Positions 36,401-48,224 of a stretch of 64,000 nt of DNA are shown one piece after another (the first letter of the stretch is position 1; each line of letters begins with the position of its first letter). The notes beneath the pieces were generated by a model. That model ran no database searches. It was not told where the DNA came from and saw only the letters and a list, made by a program, of their open reading frames with translations. The stretch comes from Chrysoperla carnea. Taxonomy: Eukaryota; Arthropoda; Insecta; Neuroptera; Chrysopidae. Where the stretch lies: NCBI RefSeq assembly GCF_905475395.1, contig NC_058339.1, positions 47,811,172 through 47,875,171 of the forward strand, in the 5' to 3' direction. The position numbers and the translations under genes were made by a program.

Positions 36401-39234
36401 AGATAATATTGTTGCAATTATCAATGATCATCCATATCATGTAGATACACTTATACAACTTTCAGATTTATGCAAGATGAGTGATGATTTAGCAATGGCT
36501 GCGGAACTTATCGAACGTGCACTATTTTGTTTAGAATGTGCATTTCATCCATTGTTTAATATTGCTCAGGGTAATTGTCGATTAGATTATCGTCGTCAAG
36601 AAAACAGGTATACATTTTTTTGTTACAATTTTACAAAAAATCCAATGTAACTAACTGACAGCTGAAAAACTTCTGCTTACTCACATTTTCAATATATGAA
36701 TCAGAAAACACATTGTCGGTCTATAGTTAATATAAGTTTGTAGATTAGATTAACTTGAAGGACTCGATCATAGAGACCACACCAGGAGACAAAACTTCAT
36801 GTAACTAAATAGCTGTCACAAATAAGATGTCAGTAGGTGCAAAAGGAACACTAGCGACGCTAGTGGTACAAATAACTTCTGACACTTCGTTGTCAAATTT
36901 TACCAATTTTACCGCCCTGCTTGAGTGCGATCTCGTTCTGTAATCTCGATGGGCTCGATCATTAGTGTCGACACTTAATTTGAAGACTTTAGCACATTGT
37001 ACATTACAACACTTTTAAACACTGTTTTCAGTTGCAGACATTAACACGTCCGATATTCTATTGTTTTTTAAAGCCTCTGAAAAATTGTATCAAATCACAA
37101 TGGTACTAAGAAGGCCGGTTAACAATAAGATTCAAAAATTGTTTCGCAAAATATTCAATTTTCAAGTAAAAATTCATATCTACTGCTTTTTGAACAAAAC
37201 CATCTGGCAATCTCGAATATGTGTAAAGCCGAAGAGAATCTTTAATACTAAAAACTATGCTCTTATAAAGATAATAAAAATAAATAAAAGTTTTTGTTTT
37301 CAGGGCATTATTCATAGCATTATTTAAACATTTGATTTTTGTGGGTGATAGAGCATGCTATCGCACTGCATTAGAATTTTGTAAGTTACTATTATCATTG
37401 GATCCAGAAGGGGATCCATTAGGTATAATATTAGCAATTGATTTTTATGCATTACGTGCACGAGAATACAAATGGCTTTTACAATTATTTGAAGAATGGG
37501 AAAATTGGAAAAATTTATCACAATTGCCAAATTTTGCCTTTTCCATTGCGATTACACATTATTATTTAACAATTGATAGAGACAAAGATTTAACAGCTGC
37601 AAATCAATTATTACAAAATGCTTTAATTACATTTCCTGGTGTATTAATGCCATTACTTGAAAAGTGTTGCGTGCAACCGGATTCAAGAGTCTCATCACAT
37701 TCATTTTTTGGGCCTGAAAGTCAAAATAGGTAAATTTTTTTCATAATTTATTTGTATTTAAAATAATTCGGCTATTGTTTGTGTTGTTAAATACTTATAG
37801 AAACATAAAATCTTTCTTAAAATACAATTTAAATTATAATATTTAAGATAGGCTTATTTTAAGAATATACTAAAAACAAATACATTCAGAAAAAATTAGC
37901 GTGTGAAAAATGATTATGTTTACTAACGATTTGTTTTTTTGTAGCCAAACGTCTGGATTAACTCAATTGATAAGATTGTACGTATGCCGTGGTCACCATA
38001 TATGGAAGGAAGGCAATTTATTAACATGGCTAGAGGAAAACGTTAATAAGGTTTTAGATCGTGTGGATGCAAATGATCCATTTGTGAAAGAATGTGCTGC
38101 TCGCCGTGCTACACGATATGTTGGTACACCACGAAACATATTGCGACACATTTTACTATCTGATTTTAAAGAGGTTACGGCATCTATACAAACTGACACA
38201 CAAGGACCGGTTCTAAGTTTTGATCCGTTACCACCACCAGATTCAATAAATTTGTATACAAGACCGCGGGGAGCTCGAGTATATCATAATTCAAGTGCTA
38301 TGAGCATGTTCTTTCAGTCGTTGTTACCGAATTTTAATATAAATGAACCAGCAAGCCCTGCGAATGATCAAGGGTAATTTATAAATTTTTTTTAAATTAA
38401 AACAAATATTGTGTACCAAGTGACGATCTTCCCAGTCTTAAGCTGAGAAAATAATTAATTTATTATACTTAAGCAAACTGAATGTAAACCGTATCGTTCT
38501 TAAAATATTTGCTTAAACTACCCCTAACTTATGTCCAATATACCACATATTTATTACTAAACAACTCAACTTATGAAGGACAAGAACTTTCTGAAATTAT
38601 TAAGACTAGTAGTCTTTGATAAGTATGCCAAAAGTCTCCGTAGGCACAAAATCTTAAAATTTCAGATTTTTGAGTTATGGCCAAGGGAAGATTTTTATCA
38701 TTTATTAAAATAATAGAAGCCTATAATTTTATTTTTAAAGATTTATATATGTATATATATAAAAAAAAAAAAAACTCTTAACAATAGAGCGAATGAAAAA
38801 CAAATTTTAATAAAAGTGGCGAATGAACATTTTAATTTTTGTTTAGAAGAAGGATGTGTTCGAACTTTTATCTCCCTTATCTCAAAACCCTAAGTTTTTA
38901 GAATTTATAGTTTAAGAAGTTTGACCGACAGTTATTTTCATTAAGGATCGAGCCCTTTTAAGAATTTGTTTTTCATCAAAATATGCTACACAACCTATAT
39001 GTAATTAATTTTCTATTATGTTATTATAGAGGTGTAATTCAAGAGGTTGGTGCAGAAGATTTAGGTGAAGCTGGTGCTAGTGGGGTGGATTTAAGACGTA
39101 GTGTAACATCTTTATTGGATGCTATGCGAGATTTATTAAGTAATATCCGGTTACCTGATGGCCCAAATGATGCTGATGTAGATGATGATGATGAATCAGA
39201 GACAGACGAAGAAATGAACAATTATTTAACATAA
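33481..39234 (+). CDS. TCF25: TCF25 / NULP1, ribosome-quality-control factor (six exons, complete)
   Basis: TCF25 (yeast Rqc1) acts in ribosome-associated quality control with Listerin, NEMF and VCP to degrade nascent chains on stalled 60S subunits; it was first described as a basic helix-loop-helix nuclear protein. Exons: 33481-33615, 35381-35769, 36197-36607, 37304-37729, 37945-38373, 39030-39234. All phases agree and sum to 665 codons (664 aa; human 676). The start MSSRVLRKLQGDKDL matches the family N-terminus; an upstream in-frame ATG at 33427 adds residues not found in relatives. Seen: acidic stretch ESEVKEDDNETE, lysine tract at about 79-88 (KRKKKKKKKK), WPQVGKPGLSMSL, CAFHPLFNIAQG, CRLDYRRQENR, LPNFAFS, FPGVLMPLLEKC, HIWKEGNLLTWLEENV, RNILRHILLSDFKE, and an acidic tail (DDDDESETDEE). 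Nothing appears damaged. Confidence 0.96.
33616..35380 (+). other. TCF25 intron 1
   Basis: Donor ttg|gtaaat, acceptor atttcag|tta. It contains two overlapping small inverted repeats (CTCCACGTTCTCG 34093-34105 with CGAGAATGTGGAG 34133-34145; aagtcgaacgagg with ccttgttcgactt, about 34119-34193), A/T runs near 34320-34390, and the inverted-repeat element at 35019-35177. No exon is seen. Confidence 0.7.
35019..35177. mobile_element. 159-bp inverted-repeat element in TCF25 intron 1
   Basis: attgtctagcctgtttttt at 35019-35037 is matched, with one mismatch, by the reverse complement of aaaaaacaggctaggcaat at 35159-35177. The size fits a MITE. No target duplication could be fixed, so a chance hairpin is less likely but not excluded. 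Confidence 0.5.
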
Positions 39235-39393
39235 ATATCAACAAATTGATGTATGAAAAAATATATACCTACTATAGCAATCCATTTAAAAAAACCTGTA
39301 AAAATGTTATGTTGCAAAAATTAATATTTTAATTTATATTGAAAAAAAGATCGTGTGTATCCCTAATTAATCATATTATCTATCGAAAAAATG

Positions 39394-39399
39394 AATAAA
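39394..39399 (+). terminator. Polyadenylation signal of TCF25
   Basis: AATAAA 160 bp after the TCF25 stop codon, the first one downstream. Confidence 0.6.
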
Positions 39400-40270
39400 A
39401 ACCTCTAAAAATAATTCGTTTAGTTTTTTATTAAAACGCAAATATGAAAAGAAATTGCTATTTCAGTAGTTTTTGGACATTTTCGTGGTAAGGAGCGCTC
39501 TATACGAATGTCATAATTTGATTCAATTACAAGAAATTCCGGGCTTTTTTAGATATCCCAACCTTGAAAAGAACAAACTACGTTTTTAAAGCACACAATT
39601 TAATTTAATTGATTCAATATTTTAATTCTTCTTTCAAATAACTTATATTTAACAAAATTATAAATTCGAATCAGTTAAATTGTACGGGGTTGTACTACTG
39701 GGCTCGAAAAAACACTTTGAAGCTCCCAAAAGTTTAATTGTCAAGCAGCATAATATACTTCCATATTTACTTGACAAACAGCGATTGAACTAGAAGTTCT
39801 TGAATTATAAGCTGGAGATAAAAGAAACTTCAGAATATCACCCTTTGTTTACGATTTTAGTCGATATCTTAAAAAACACTCGCAATATTTGTATTTTCTG
39901 GGTAATAATATTTTTAGGAAATCATCTTTATTAGAATCAAAGACCAATATTTTAAAAGAAATTACGGGATATCACCCCTTGAATACGAAGAATTATAAAA
40001 TCAGGTTCATTTAACGATTATGTTAATAATTTTTGAGATATCGCTGAATTCTGAACGAAAAGATTTTCTTTCGGAGCGATTATGGTAATTTTTGAATAAT
40101 TCGAATAAAATTATCATTTTGCATAAATTTAAATGCATTAATTTGCAAATCTTCCCTTGAACATAATTTTAGTCGATATGTCAGAAACTACATGTCCAAT
40201 CCTCGAAGGCATTCAATACGCCATAATTTGATACAGGCTCAAAATAAAATTTTAATTTTTATAATAAATG

Positions 40271-40276
40271 TTTATT
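40271..40276 (-). terminator. Polyadenylation signal of MED20
   Basis: AATAAA on the minus strand about 80 bp after the MED20 stop codon. Confidence 0.55.
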
Positions 40277-40354
40277 AAAATAAGTTATTATTTACAAAAT
40301 GTTATAACAAAAATCGCTTAAGTGAGTTAACAATAAATCTACTGTATAATTATA

Positions 40355-40981
40355 CTATGGTCGTGCAGCTCCTGGTGCTTTTCTGTATTGTGTAAAATGA
40401 TCTAAGTATTGTTGTATTGTGTCTATGGGTTGATAAATTTCATTCATTCGTGATTGTAAATAAGGTGATGGTGTACTAGGGACTGAAGATCCCAAAAATC
40501 CTTGTAAAAATTCCCTCATCAACTCCCAACAATTTGAAGGTACCACACACGGTCTATATTCAACTTCAACCAATATTCCTTTATAATTTGAGCTTACATT
40601 AACGGTACCAAGCTTAACACAAAAATCGCCAATTTCAAAACGAGGTCCTTTTGCTTCAATTTTAATTAATTTTTTTGGTGTATACATTCCAGTCATTTTC
40701 ATCATAATTAAATCAAATAATCCATCAGCAACTAGCGGTATTGTTTTGGTGCCTGTTTCCAATATACTAAAAACAGACGCCGGTTGTTCTGAATTATGTA
40801 AAACATGAACAGTTCGTTGAGGTCCTAACTGAGGCACAGAAGTATATGTTTCACAATCTACTAAAAATTGTCCAGATTGTAATGCACCAAGTGCCACTAT
40901 TCGTTTTGTTAAAAATTCTATTATTTGTGGCCCCGTTCTATTTTCCATGGGTGGAAATTGTTGTAAAACTGTTACACCCAT
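40355..40981 (-). CDS. MED20: Mediator complex subunit 20 (single exon, complete)
   Basis: MED20 (TRFP) belongs to the Mediator head module and forms a subcomplex with MED18 that contacts RNA polymerase II. The 208-aa frame starts MGVTVLQQFPP and has the usual length (human 212). Family landmarks seen in order: FLVDCETYTSVP (about residues 39-50), VHVLHNSEQPASVFSI, LMMKMTGMYTPKKLIKIEAKG, FCVKLGTVNVSS, ILVEVEYRPCVVPSNCWEL, and FLQGFLGS followed by IDTIQQYLDHFTQYRK near the C-terminus. It lies convergent to TCF25. No intron is needed and none is visible. Upstream 40982-41150 would hold its promoter; no TATA box stands out. Confidence 0.95.
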   Translation of the reverse strand: MGVTVLQQFPPMENRTGPQIIEFLTKRIVALGALQSGQFLVDCETYTSVPQLGPQRTVHVLHNSEQPASVFSILETGTKTIPLVADGLFDLIMMKMTGMYTPKKLIKIEAKGPRFEIGDFCVKLGTVNVSSNYKGILVEVEYRPCVVPSNCWELMREFLQGFLGSSVPSTPSPYLQSRMNEIYQPIDTIQQYLDHFTQYRKAPGAARP

Positions 40982-43900
40982 TTTTATATAAATGATAAAA
41001 ATATATTATGCAGACTTATATAAACGAATAAAATTCAATTTTTCATTCATAAAAACCAAACATTACTGTTTACTTTTTTTCTTATTAGTTTACATTCGCC
41101 ATACTTGTATTGACAATAGAAGGGTTGCGTTCAAAACCACAAAGTTATGAAGAGAGGGTTCTTAATATCTTAATGTTAAATATGCAAAGCTCTTTAATGA
41201 AAATGAAAAAAAAACTGTGTACTGGCTTTTATGAAAAGGTAAAGTAACAGAATACACTGATGAATACAAAAAACCACAGAAAATTGAATGTGTTTTTATG
41301 TATTTAACACTTTGTTAAGCAAAATCTAATGTTTCTAACATTTTCCTTACATTTACTTTTTTGTATATTTGTTTACTTAAATCTTTCTAAATTTGGATTA
41401 AATTGACGCTAAAGATTTTTTTCAACATGTCTGCAAAACTGTTCCAATCGTAGAAAGATGGTCTCTATATTTTGGTCGCATACTCGCTAGGTGTAAACAG
41501 AACATATGAGCATACTACAATTTGTTTTTACGATGACTTTAAGAATGTATCCCAATTTTCCGGTTGTCGATAAATGTCAAGTACACTTTTTGACAGGTTA
41601 TGCGAAAAATAAATATATATTATCAAATAAATGTTTTTATTTTAAATGAAAACTTAATTATTTTAAATGAATACTTAATTATTAATAATATCATTTTTTG
41701 AGGATATTATAAAAATTCAACCAAATTATTGAGCCGATGACTTAACATGATCTTATGATTTATATAAATTAAGCATAAAATTTTTATATTGTGCCGTGCT
41801 TTTAATATTTCCGTAGGTAATTAAAACATGTATTTATCATGAATTACATAATTAACTTAATTTGAATGCTTCCTCAATTTTCAAACCTAATTTTCATAGT
41901 TGCTACATATGCATTTAATGCATACTCATGCGCATAAATATTTTTTCATTTTATGCATTTTATAAAATATCCATGCTATGTGATAGTTGTTCCGATAAAT
42001 ATTTTTGTGTGCATTTATTTATTAAAAATGGAATAAAATGTGTTAATTTTTTATAATCAGGTAAGTTTTGGTATATAATGTATTGCATTTGTTAAAAAAA
42101 TTATATTTCAACGATATGGAACTACTTAAAATTTAAACAATACTATCGACTTCGATTTTATAGTTACACAGATACTGTTAGATAAAATTAGATTGCTAAC
42201 TGCCCGAAAAGTTGTAAAATCTGTGTAACCTCTACAATTCATAGTATAGTGTTATATTTACAATATCCAATGCGATATGAGTGCCTATCAAATGTTCAAA
42301 GAAATTAGTAAAAAGACAGTATAATTCGTAAAATAATCTTTCTTATATTTAGAAGTATTATGCAAAATATAAAAGTGCATTTAAAATATACTATAATCAT
42401 ATTATATCCACCCTTGTACGATATAATGATCACTATTATCCCTATATCATGTATTTGTACTTATCTGAGGAGCTACCTGCTGGCTGCATGTTTATGACAA
42501 TTGACAAGCTGTCAAAAATTGTAAACATAATTTTGTTTACAATTCAATCTGATAAAACAACTGTTAAAATCGTATAGGAAATAAAAATAAATCGACTTAT
42601 TAACCGTTAGTGAAAAAAAAATTGATACCAAAATGTAAATTAACAGGTTGTTGTTCACATAAAAAAAATTCTAGACCTCCCTCCTCTTATAAAAAATTTA
42701 AAATTTATAAAAAACGAATAACCCGAGACAAAAATTAAGATAAAATTTGCAACGAATTACGAATCACGTTTTCTAGAAAGCACCCCCCCCCCCTACGCCA
42801 CACTTCATCATGTAAAGCAACATCTTCCTTTATTATTATTATTATGAATAGCCCCAAAGTCCTAATGACTATAATTTGTTTATGTATAATATGGATAAGT
42901 ATGATGTTTAGGACTTTGTAAGAGACTGTTATTTTGGCGGCTATGATCTGTAACATATCAATGTTTCAGAAAAATTACAAAAACATATTTTTTAAAAGAA
43001 AGGGAAAAGCGCATATCTCAGAAATCCGAATTTAAGCATATGTAACTCAAAAAAATGATCGTTAAGAGTCCATACAGGTTTTTTTCCGCATGTTAAAAGC
43101 TGTAAAATTTAAGAAAAATTAACTAACAATTTATTGAGGTTTTAACTTTAATTTAATTTTTTTTAAATTTCTACCGACTAGTTTTGTAGAAATCTATGAA
43201 AACATATCATCCATCTACCGTTTTCCCGTGAGACCAATGTTAAGTATGTCTACTTTTGAAGTCATTTATTTATTTAAATAATCGGGCAACCCCTTCCGTA
43301 AAATTTTCAGAATTGATTTAGACTTTAAAAAAATCAAGCCTTCCTTCCAAAATTATTCTGGCGCTCGTACAACCTTAATTGTTCATACACTAATGCATAT
43401 TGATCAAATCCTTAATGGTGTTACGTTGTATACGGACTACGGTCCCATTCGACTCGATGTATGTAAATAGTGTTAATTTCAAAGACATGGCAAACAACTT
43501 GGGTCGTAAAAGGTAACAATATTATATTTGGGAGGCTATTTGCATACGTAATTTAGCATTATTTTTATTTTGGCTTTTTATTTGACAGTGTTATGAGATA
43601 AAGTTTATGATTAACCTTTTAGCACAGCATATAGATTTTGATTCATGCGTAAAGGTGAAGAAATCAAGTAATAAAACTTGACCATGTAATAAGTCACATG
43701 CTTTTTGCCCTAATAAATGTCCTTTACGTGCTAATAAAAATAATATAATAATCAATATTTTACATATTTATAAGTGTCACAGATTTTTACAATAATTATG
43801 TAGATGAAAACAATTATTATTGAATTTAATCAACTATTACTTTTTTAAATTATAACTAAATAATTCATGGTCATTAGGGTTCCGTAATCCGTAATAAAAA

Positions 43901-46900
43901 TAATGGAATGTCATCATGGTCTTTGGATATAAACTGCCATACATTTATTTATTTATATGAAGGAAAATTTTTTTAACACAAAATTTTACTAAAATTTTAA
44001 GCAGCTGTATGTCTGCGAAAAATCATCGATTTTTGGAACAACTATATCTCATTTGAAAATTTGTATTTTCTAGTTTTGATATCTATTGCTCAAAAATTTT
44101 TAGCACCCCTGGCCGCTTTGTACGGAGAGTTGAAAGGGTGAGAAATGTAATCCCTTAATTTTATATAAAGTTTAGAAGCGTACCAAAATTAAAAAATTTC
44201 TTTACAACAAATTTTTTAAGACCACTCGAAAGCTTGTTTATTTTTCTTGAAAATAAGCTGAAAAAAGTTCCCGCACGATCTTTTTGGACCAAGCTATTCG
44301 CTTTCCAAGTAAAATTGACACTTCTGGATTTAAAATTCTGTATCATCTGCAATAATCATAACACTGAAATTTTTCCGATATCATTCGAAAACTGAAACTG
44401 TCTTATTTTAAGCCCTGGCATATTGAATTGTAAAAAATTTTGCCACTTTCCCAGTTTTTCTTTTTAAACCAAGTCAAAAACAGAATTTTGCATGATTTCT
44501 TTGAAATCATTTCTTACAAAATTGGTCTGTAAATCACTTATTTTTTTAAATTTAATGACAAAAAACTGCTACAGAGCATTGAAATCTTCTTGGAATACTT
44601 CAGTCAAATTTTTTGGTTATCATTTTTGTTTTTTAATATTCCAATCCATCCCTGGAAATTTCTGGGGAATCTTAAACGTTCTTCAAATTATAGTAACTAA
44701 GGATATTTTGAAGACGCCAGATATTCTTGAAACGGTCGGATTTTTGTTATATTGATAGTGAAAGATGACGTAACTCTCAAAACTACCATTTGCAGAAATT
44801 CAATTAAGCTTAGTGTAAATGCTTACTGGCTCAACAAGGGCTCAACTGGCTGTTGGAATGGTTCTTGGTATATGAACAGAATTGCATATAATGGTTTTAG
44901 CCAAGAACATATATATTAAGGACATGAAACCGCCTATGCCGAGCTATAAGCGGCCGTGGATGAATTTCGGGCGCCTCTCTGGCATTCTGTATTTTATACT
45001 GTGCTGCAGGCTGCCTTTCTCTCGAACGAGTAAAAAGAGAAAGCCAGATGTGCAGTACAAAGTACGCAACGAGATAGGCGCCTTTTTTCCTCTTATCCTC
45101 TCCACTCGAGTTTCACGTCCTTTATATATATATGTTCTTGGTTTTAGCATTAAGGTTTTTCTTCTTATTAACAAAATTTATTCAGTACCCTTAGTAAATC
45201 TTGTAGATTCATGGTTGATTATGTATAAAATGAGGTAAAGATCAAATGATAAATTAATTTTCATTAGGGATATATTAAATTGTACAAACGTTGATTTTAC
45301 CTACTTATAAAATATTTGTTTTTTTTGCAAGTTATTTTCCAAATACAAATTAAATTTTGTGATATTAAAATGGCTACATTATACATATTAAGAGTATTTT
45401 TTTTACATAAAATATTTATTTATTCGTGCGTGAAATAAATGTTATGTAATAATTCGTTTTGGAATGATACATATAATAATATATGTACGATTTATGTTTA
45501 CAATTGTTGTGATTGACGTATTCATGGTCACATTATTGTATGGTTTTAATATATTTTATGTCGAAATTAATTGAATATATTGTTTAGGTATGAATTTACC
45601 TTTAAAGAAAATTTTTTTGTCATAGAATTTTTGTTAAACAAATTCTTCACATTCTTGTTTACAAAAAAATTTCTATGTTATTGTTTATTTTTTACATGAA
45701 ATGTAAATAATGAGTCATATGAAAACGATATACAAGTTCTTATTGTTTACATTTATGATATACGATGTGTTGTAAAAAGGTTCTAGTTGATTACAGAACA
45801 GAGCTGCCTCCATAGGTATAGAACCGGCAAAATCAGTCATTGAGCATAATTAATTTTCACATGGAAAATTTTTGCAGAATTCTGTTTAAAACATGCTCCT
45901 GAACGTTAAAATGTAGGTGTGTAACCCGGCCGGTAGGACATTTTTTAAACTATTTTCAGCTGTGATGTCAGTTTTTCGCTAGCTATCACTTATGTACTTA
46001 ATTCCGGGACTAGCACTCCACATTCTTGAAAACTACTAGAGCCAAGTTAATTTTGATAGCAAATTTAAAAAGTATGACCCAAAATTAGTAGAATTACACA
46101 CTTGGTTTATCCAAATTGGATAAAAAGTAGATATGATAGAGCAAAAATAAATTTTTTTGGATTCTGATGACGTCATAAAGTTAAAAAATTATATTTTTTG
46201 ATAGCCCAGGCAAATTTGATCCAATCTTATTATAATTTTTTTTGAAACCCACTAATTTTGGGTCATTCTTTTCAGCTGTGATGTCAGTTTTTGGCTAGCT
46301 AGTTGAAAGGAATGTTTTTAGAATAAAATTTGAAAAAAAATTTAGATATTAATTTTCCTTTTCGAGATTATTTATTTTGACGTAAATTGGTCAAAATTGG
46401 GAACGTATGCATATCTATATCGTGTTTTAAACGGTCAAAATTTCGGAAACTTTGGAATCTAATAGTAAGCCCTATTAAGATTTTTTTAAATTCTCGTTAA
46501 ATTCTGCCATGCTGGAAATAACTTAAATGAAAACTAAAATATGTAAAGTTAATTATTTTAAAAATCGCTACATATTTGTGATATTTTTAATAATGTGGGT
46601 AACAACGTGTAATCGAAAAGCTTTTACATCGTATTATCGGAATAATTATTACCGAGAATACAAGGGCAACACACGTTGACTAACTAAGTAACTAAAATCC
46701 ATCCACATAATTTATGATGCAGTAATAGAATTTAATAGTATGAATCCTCGAATTTTATGTGTTTTTATTCAAATTTTAAAAATTTTATTACTAAATTTGA
46801 CTATGATAAGCAATAAATTTTCTATTAAAAAACCTTGCTTATACAATTGTTACCATGAATACGTAATTAATTTAAAATTTGTCTAGTGTCAAATTTATTT

Positions 46901-47484
46901 TACAATATTTATGAATTTTGTAAATAAATATTTAATAATAAGGGATCGAAAATATATTTGATCTGGGATTGGAATAATGATAAAATTGAAGATGACTGGT
47001 TAAACGATGTAATATGACATTTTCAAAAAGGTACTTTTTAAAATGAAGGTTTCATTATTCAAAAAATGAAAAAATTAGTTAAAATAAATAAGTTGATGTG
47101 CGAAAATAAAAGGTTATTTACCTCTATTAAATTGAAAGAAGAATTAACTCTAACCTGGTTGTTTCTCGAGTCTAAAACTAAAATCAGAAAAAGTTAAAAG
47201 GTGATCAAACACATTGCGTTTGAAAAGAGATTATGATTATTAATATACAATACATATAAGTAATCTTCGTTTAATTGGTAGAAACGCAGTTAGCCTGGTT
47301 ATAGCTATAGGTTCGTGCCTCGATTCGGTACCGATCATTTAAAAATGGTTCTATACTTTCTTCTTAAAATAAATATAAAAATAGTTGTCTTGCTCGCATA
47401 AACGTATTTGTTTATCTTCCTTCTTTGAATATGAATCCTCATCCCTTGAATTATCAAAAACATCTACAAATACCTACCCAAGTA
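40982..47484. other. Intergenic, MED20 upstream region to MRP gene
   Basis: No gene seen. Holds a 241-bp MITE at 44901-45141, an 11-C homopolymer at 42783-42793 followed by tacgccacac, a fragment beginning ggttccgta near 43879, and a direct-repeat pair (ttttcagctgtgatgtcag at about 45952 and 46267) with an inverted pair gacccaaaattagt / actaattttgggtc inside it. The remainder is AT-rich. Confidence 0.6.
44901..45141. mobile_element. 241-bp MITE with 6-bp target duplication
   Basis: Ends ccaagaacatatatatta and gttcttgg pair over about 30 bp (44901-44930 with 45110-45141, small mismatches, including gacatgaaac / gtttcacgtc). TTTTAG flanks both sides exactly (44895-44900, 45142-45147). The core is clearly richer in GC than the surroundings (gcctatgccgagctataagc, cgggcgcctctctgg) and contains further inverted pieces such as gagaaag / ctttctc. 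It is non-coding. Confidence 0.75.
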
Positions 47485-48167
47485 GGGGAAGGTGTCCTAT
47501 TATGATCCCGCTTAGAAAAAATGTAATTTATAGCCAAACTATTCGAGATATGTATCACGTCGAAATATTTTTGATTTCTTTAGTCAAGTGCTGCAATATT
47601 GACATGCCCATTTCTTATGATTTGTTCAAATTTTCAAAACTGTTCATTATTTCTCAAAAACGATCGTGGCATTTATTGACCTTGTTTTTTACGTAACAGT
47701 TAATATTAATTATTAATTGTTCTTTTACATTGCATCAACGATTAGTATGAAAACAAAAATCACTGTTAAATCATCTAAATGAATTTATTTAAGACCCGTC
47801 ACATCCTGGGGATCATTTATTCATTGTAATTTTACACACAAAATAGGGATCATTTAAACGTATATAAAGGGGATCATTTTACCCATAACGGTATATTTAA
47901 ATATCGTCATAAAAACTGAATTTAAAATTTATTAAACACCTATCAAAATGTGTTATTAAAAATCTAACGAAGTATATCATAAGCTGCAAAATTAATATTT
48001 TTGCTACGAAACACAAAATAGCTTACACATCGCCATAAGTCTTTGTTGAACGATTAATTTGATCACGTACAAGCCATCTATCGATAAATATAGTAGATGG
48101 ATTTAATCGTTCACTTAAAACAACGAGGGATCATTTTACCCTGAAGGATGATTATAGTACTTTCCCC
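47485..48167. mobile_element. 683-bp Tc1/mariner-like non-autonomous element upstream of MRP
   Basis: The left end ggggaaggtgtcctattatg and the reverse complement of the right end, ggggaaagtactataatcat, are imperfect inverted repeats that start directly inside TA dinucleotides (47483-47484 and 48168-48169), as expected for TA-targeting elements. The interior carries four copies of GGGATCATTT and a TATATAAAG box. No transposase frame. The boundary call rests on the imperfect repeats and TA flanks. Confidence 0.6.
47861..47869 (+). promoter_or_regulatory. TATA-like box inside the mariner-like element
   Basis: TATATAAAG followed by ggggatcatttt, 355 bp before the MRP start codon and on its strand. 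A start site near 47890 would give a leader ending at the acceptor-like site before the MRP start codon. This is inference from sequence only; in AT-rich DNA such boxes also arise by chance. Confidence 0.3.
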
Positions 48168-48193
48168 TATTTTGGACCTTAATTCCGATATAC

Positions 48194-48209
48194 CTTTGTT
48201 TTGTTTTAG
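48194..48209 (+). promoter_or_regulatory. Splice-acceptor-like site before the MRP start codon
   Basis: A T-rich tract followed by AG (ctttgttttgttttag) ends 15 bp before the ATG at 48225. It would fit an intron in the 5' UTR, with an untranslated first exon upstream. A matching donor has not been identified. Confidence 0.5.
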
Positions 48210-48224
48210 ACATTTGAAAACAAA

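Larger units (their letters stand above)
39235..40354. other. Tail-to-tail interval TCF25 / MED20
   Basis: Holds the 3' ends of both genes: AATAAA for TCF25 at 39394-39399, and TTTATT (minus-strand AATAAA) at 40271-40276 for MED20. Between them are diverged repeats sharing tttagtcgatat (near 39856 and 40171), atatcaccc and cataatttgat. No gene. Confidence 0.6.

Noticed and set aside
44882-45238. 118-codon frame near 45 kb
   Set aside because: It runs across the 241-bp MITE; coding appearance comes from its GC-rich core.
47265-47330. tRNA or SINE near ggttcgtgcctcgattcgg
   Set aside because: Only a weak box B-like string and a poor box A; no arms pair and no border could be found.
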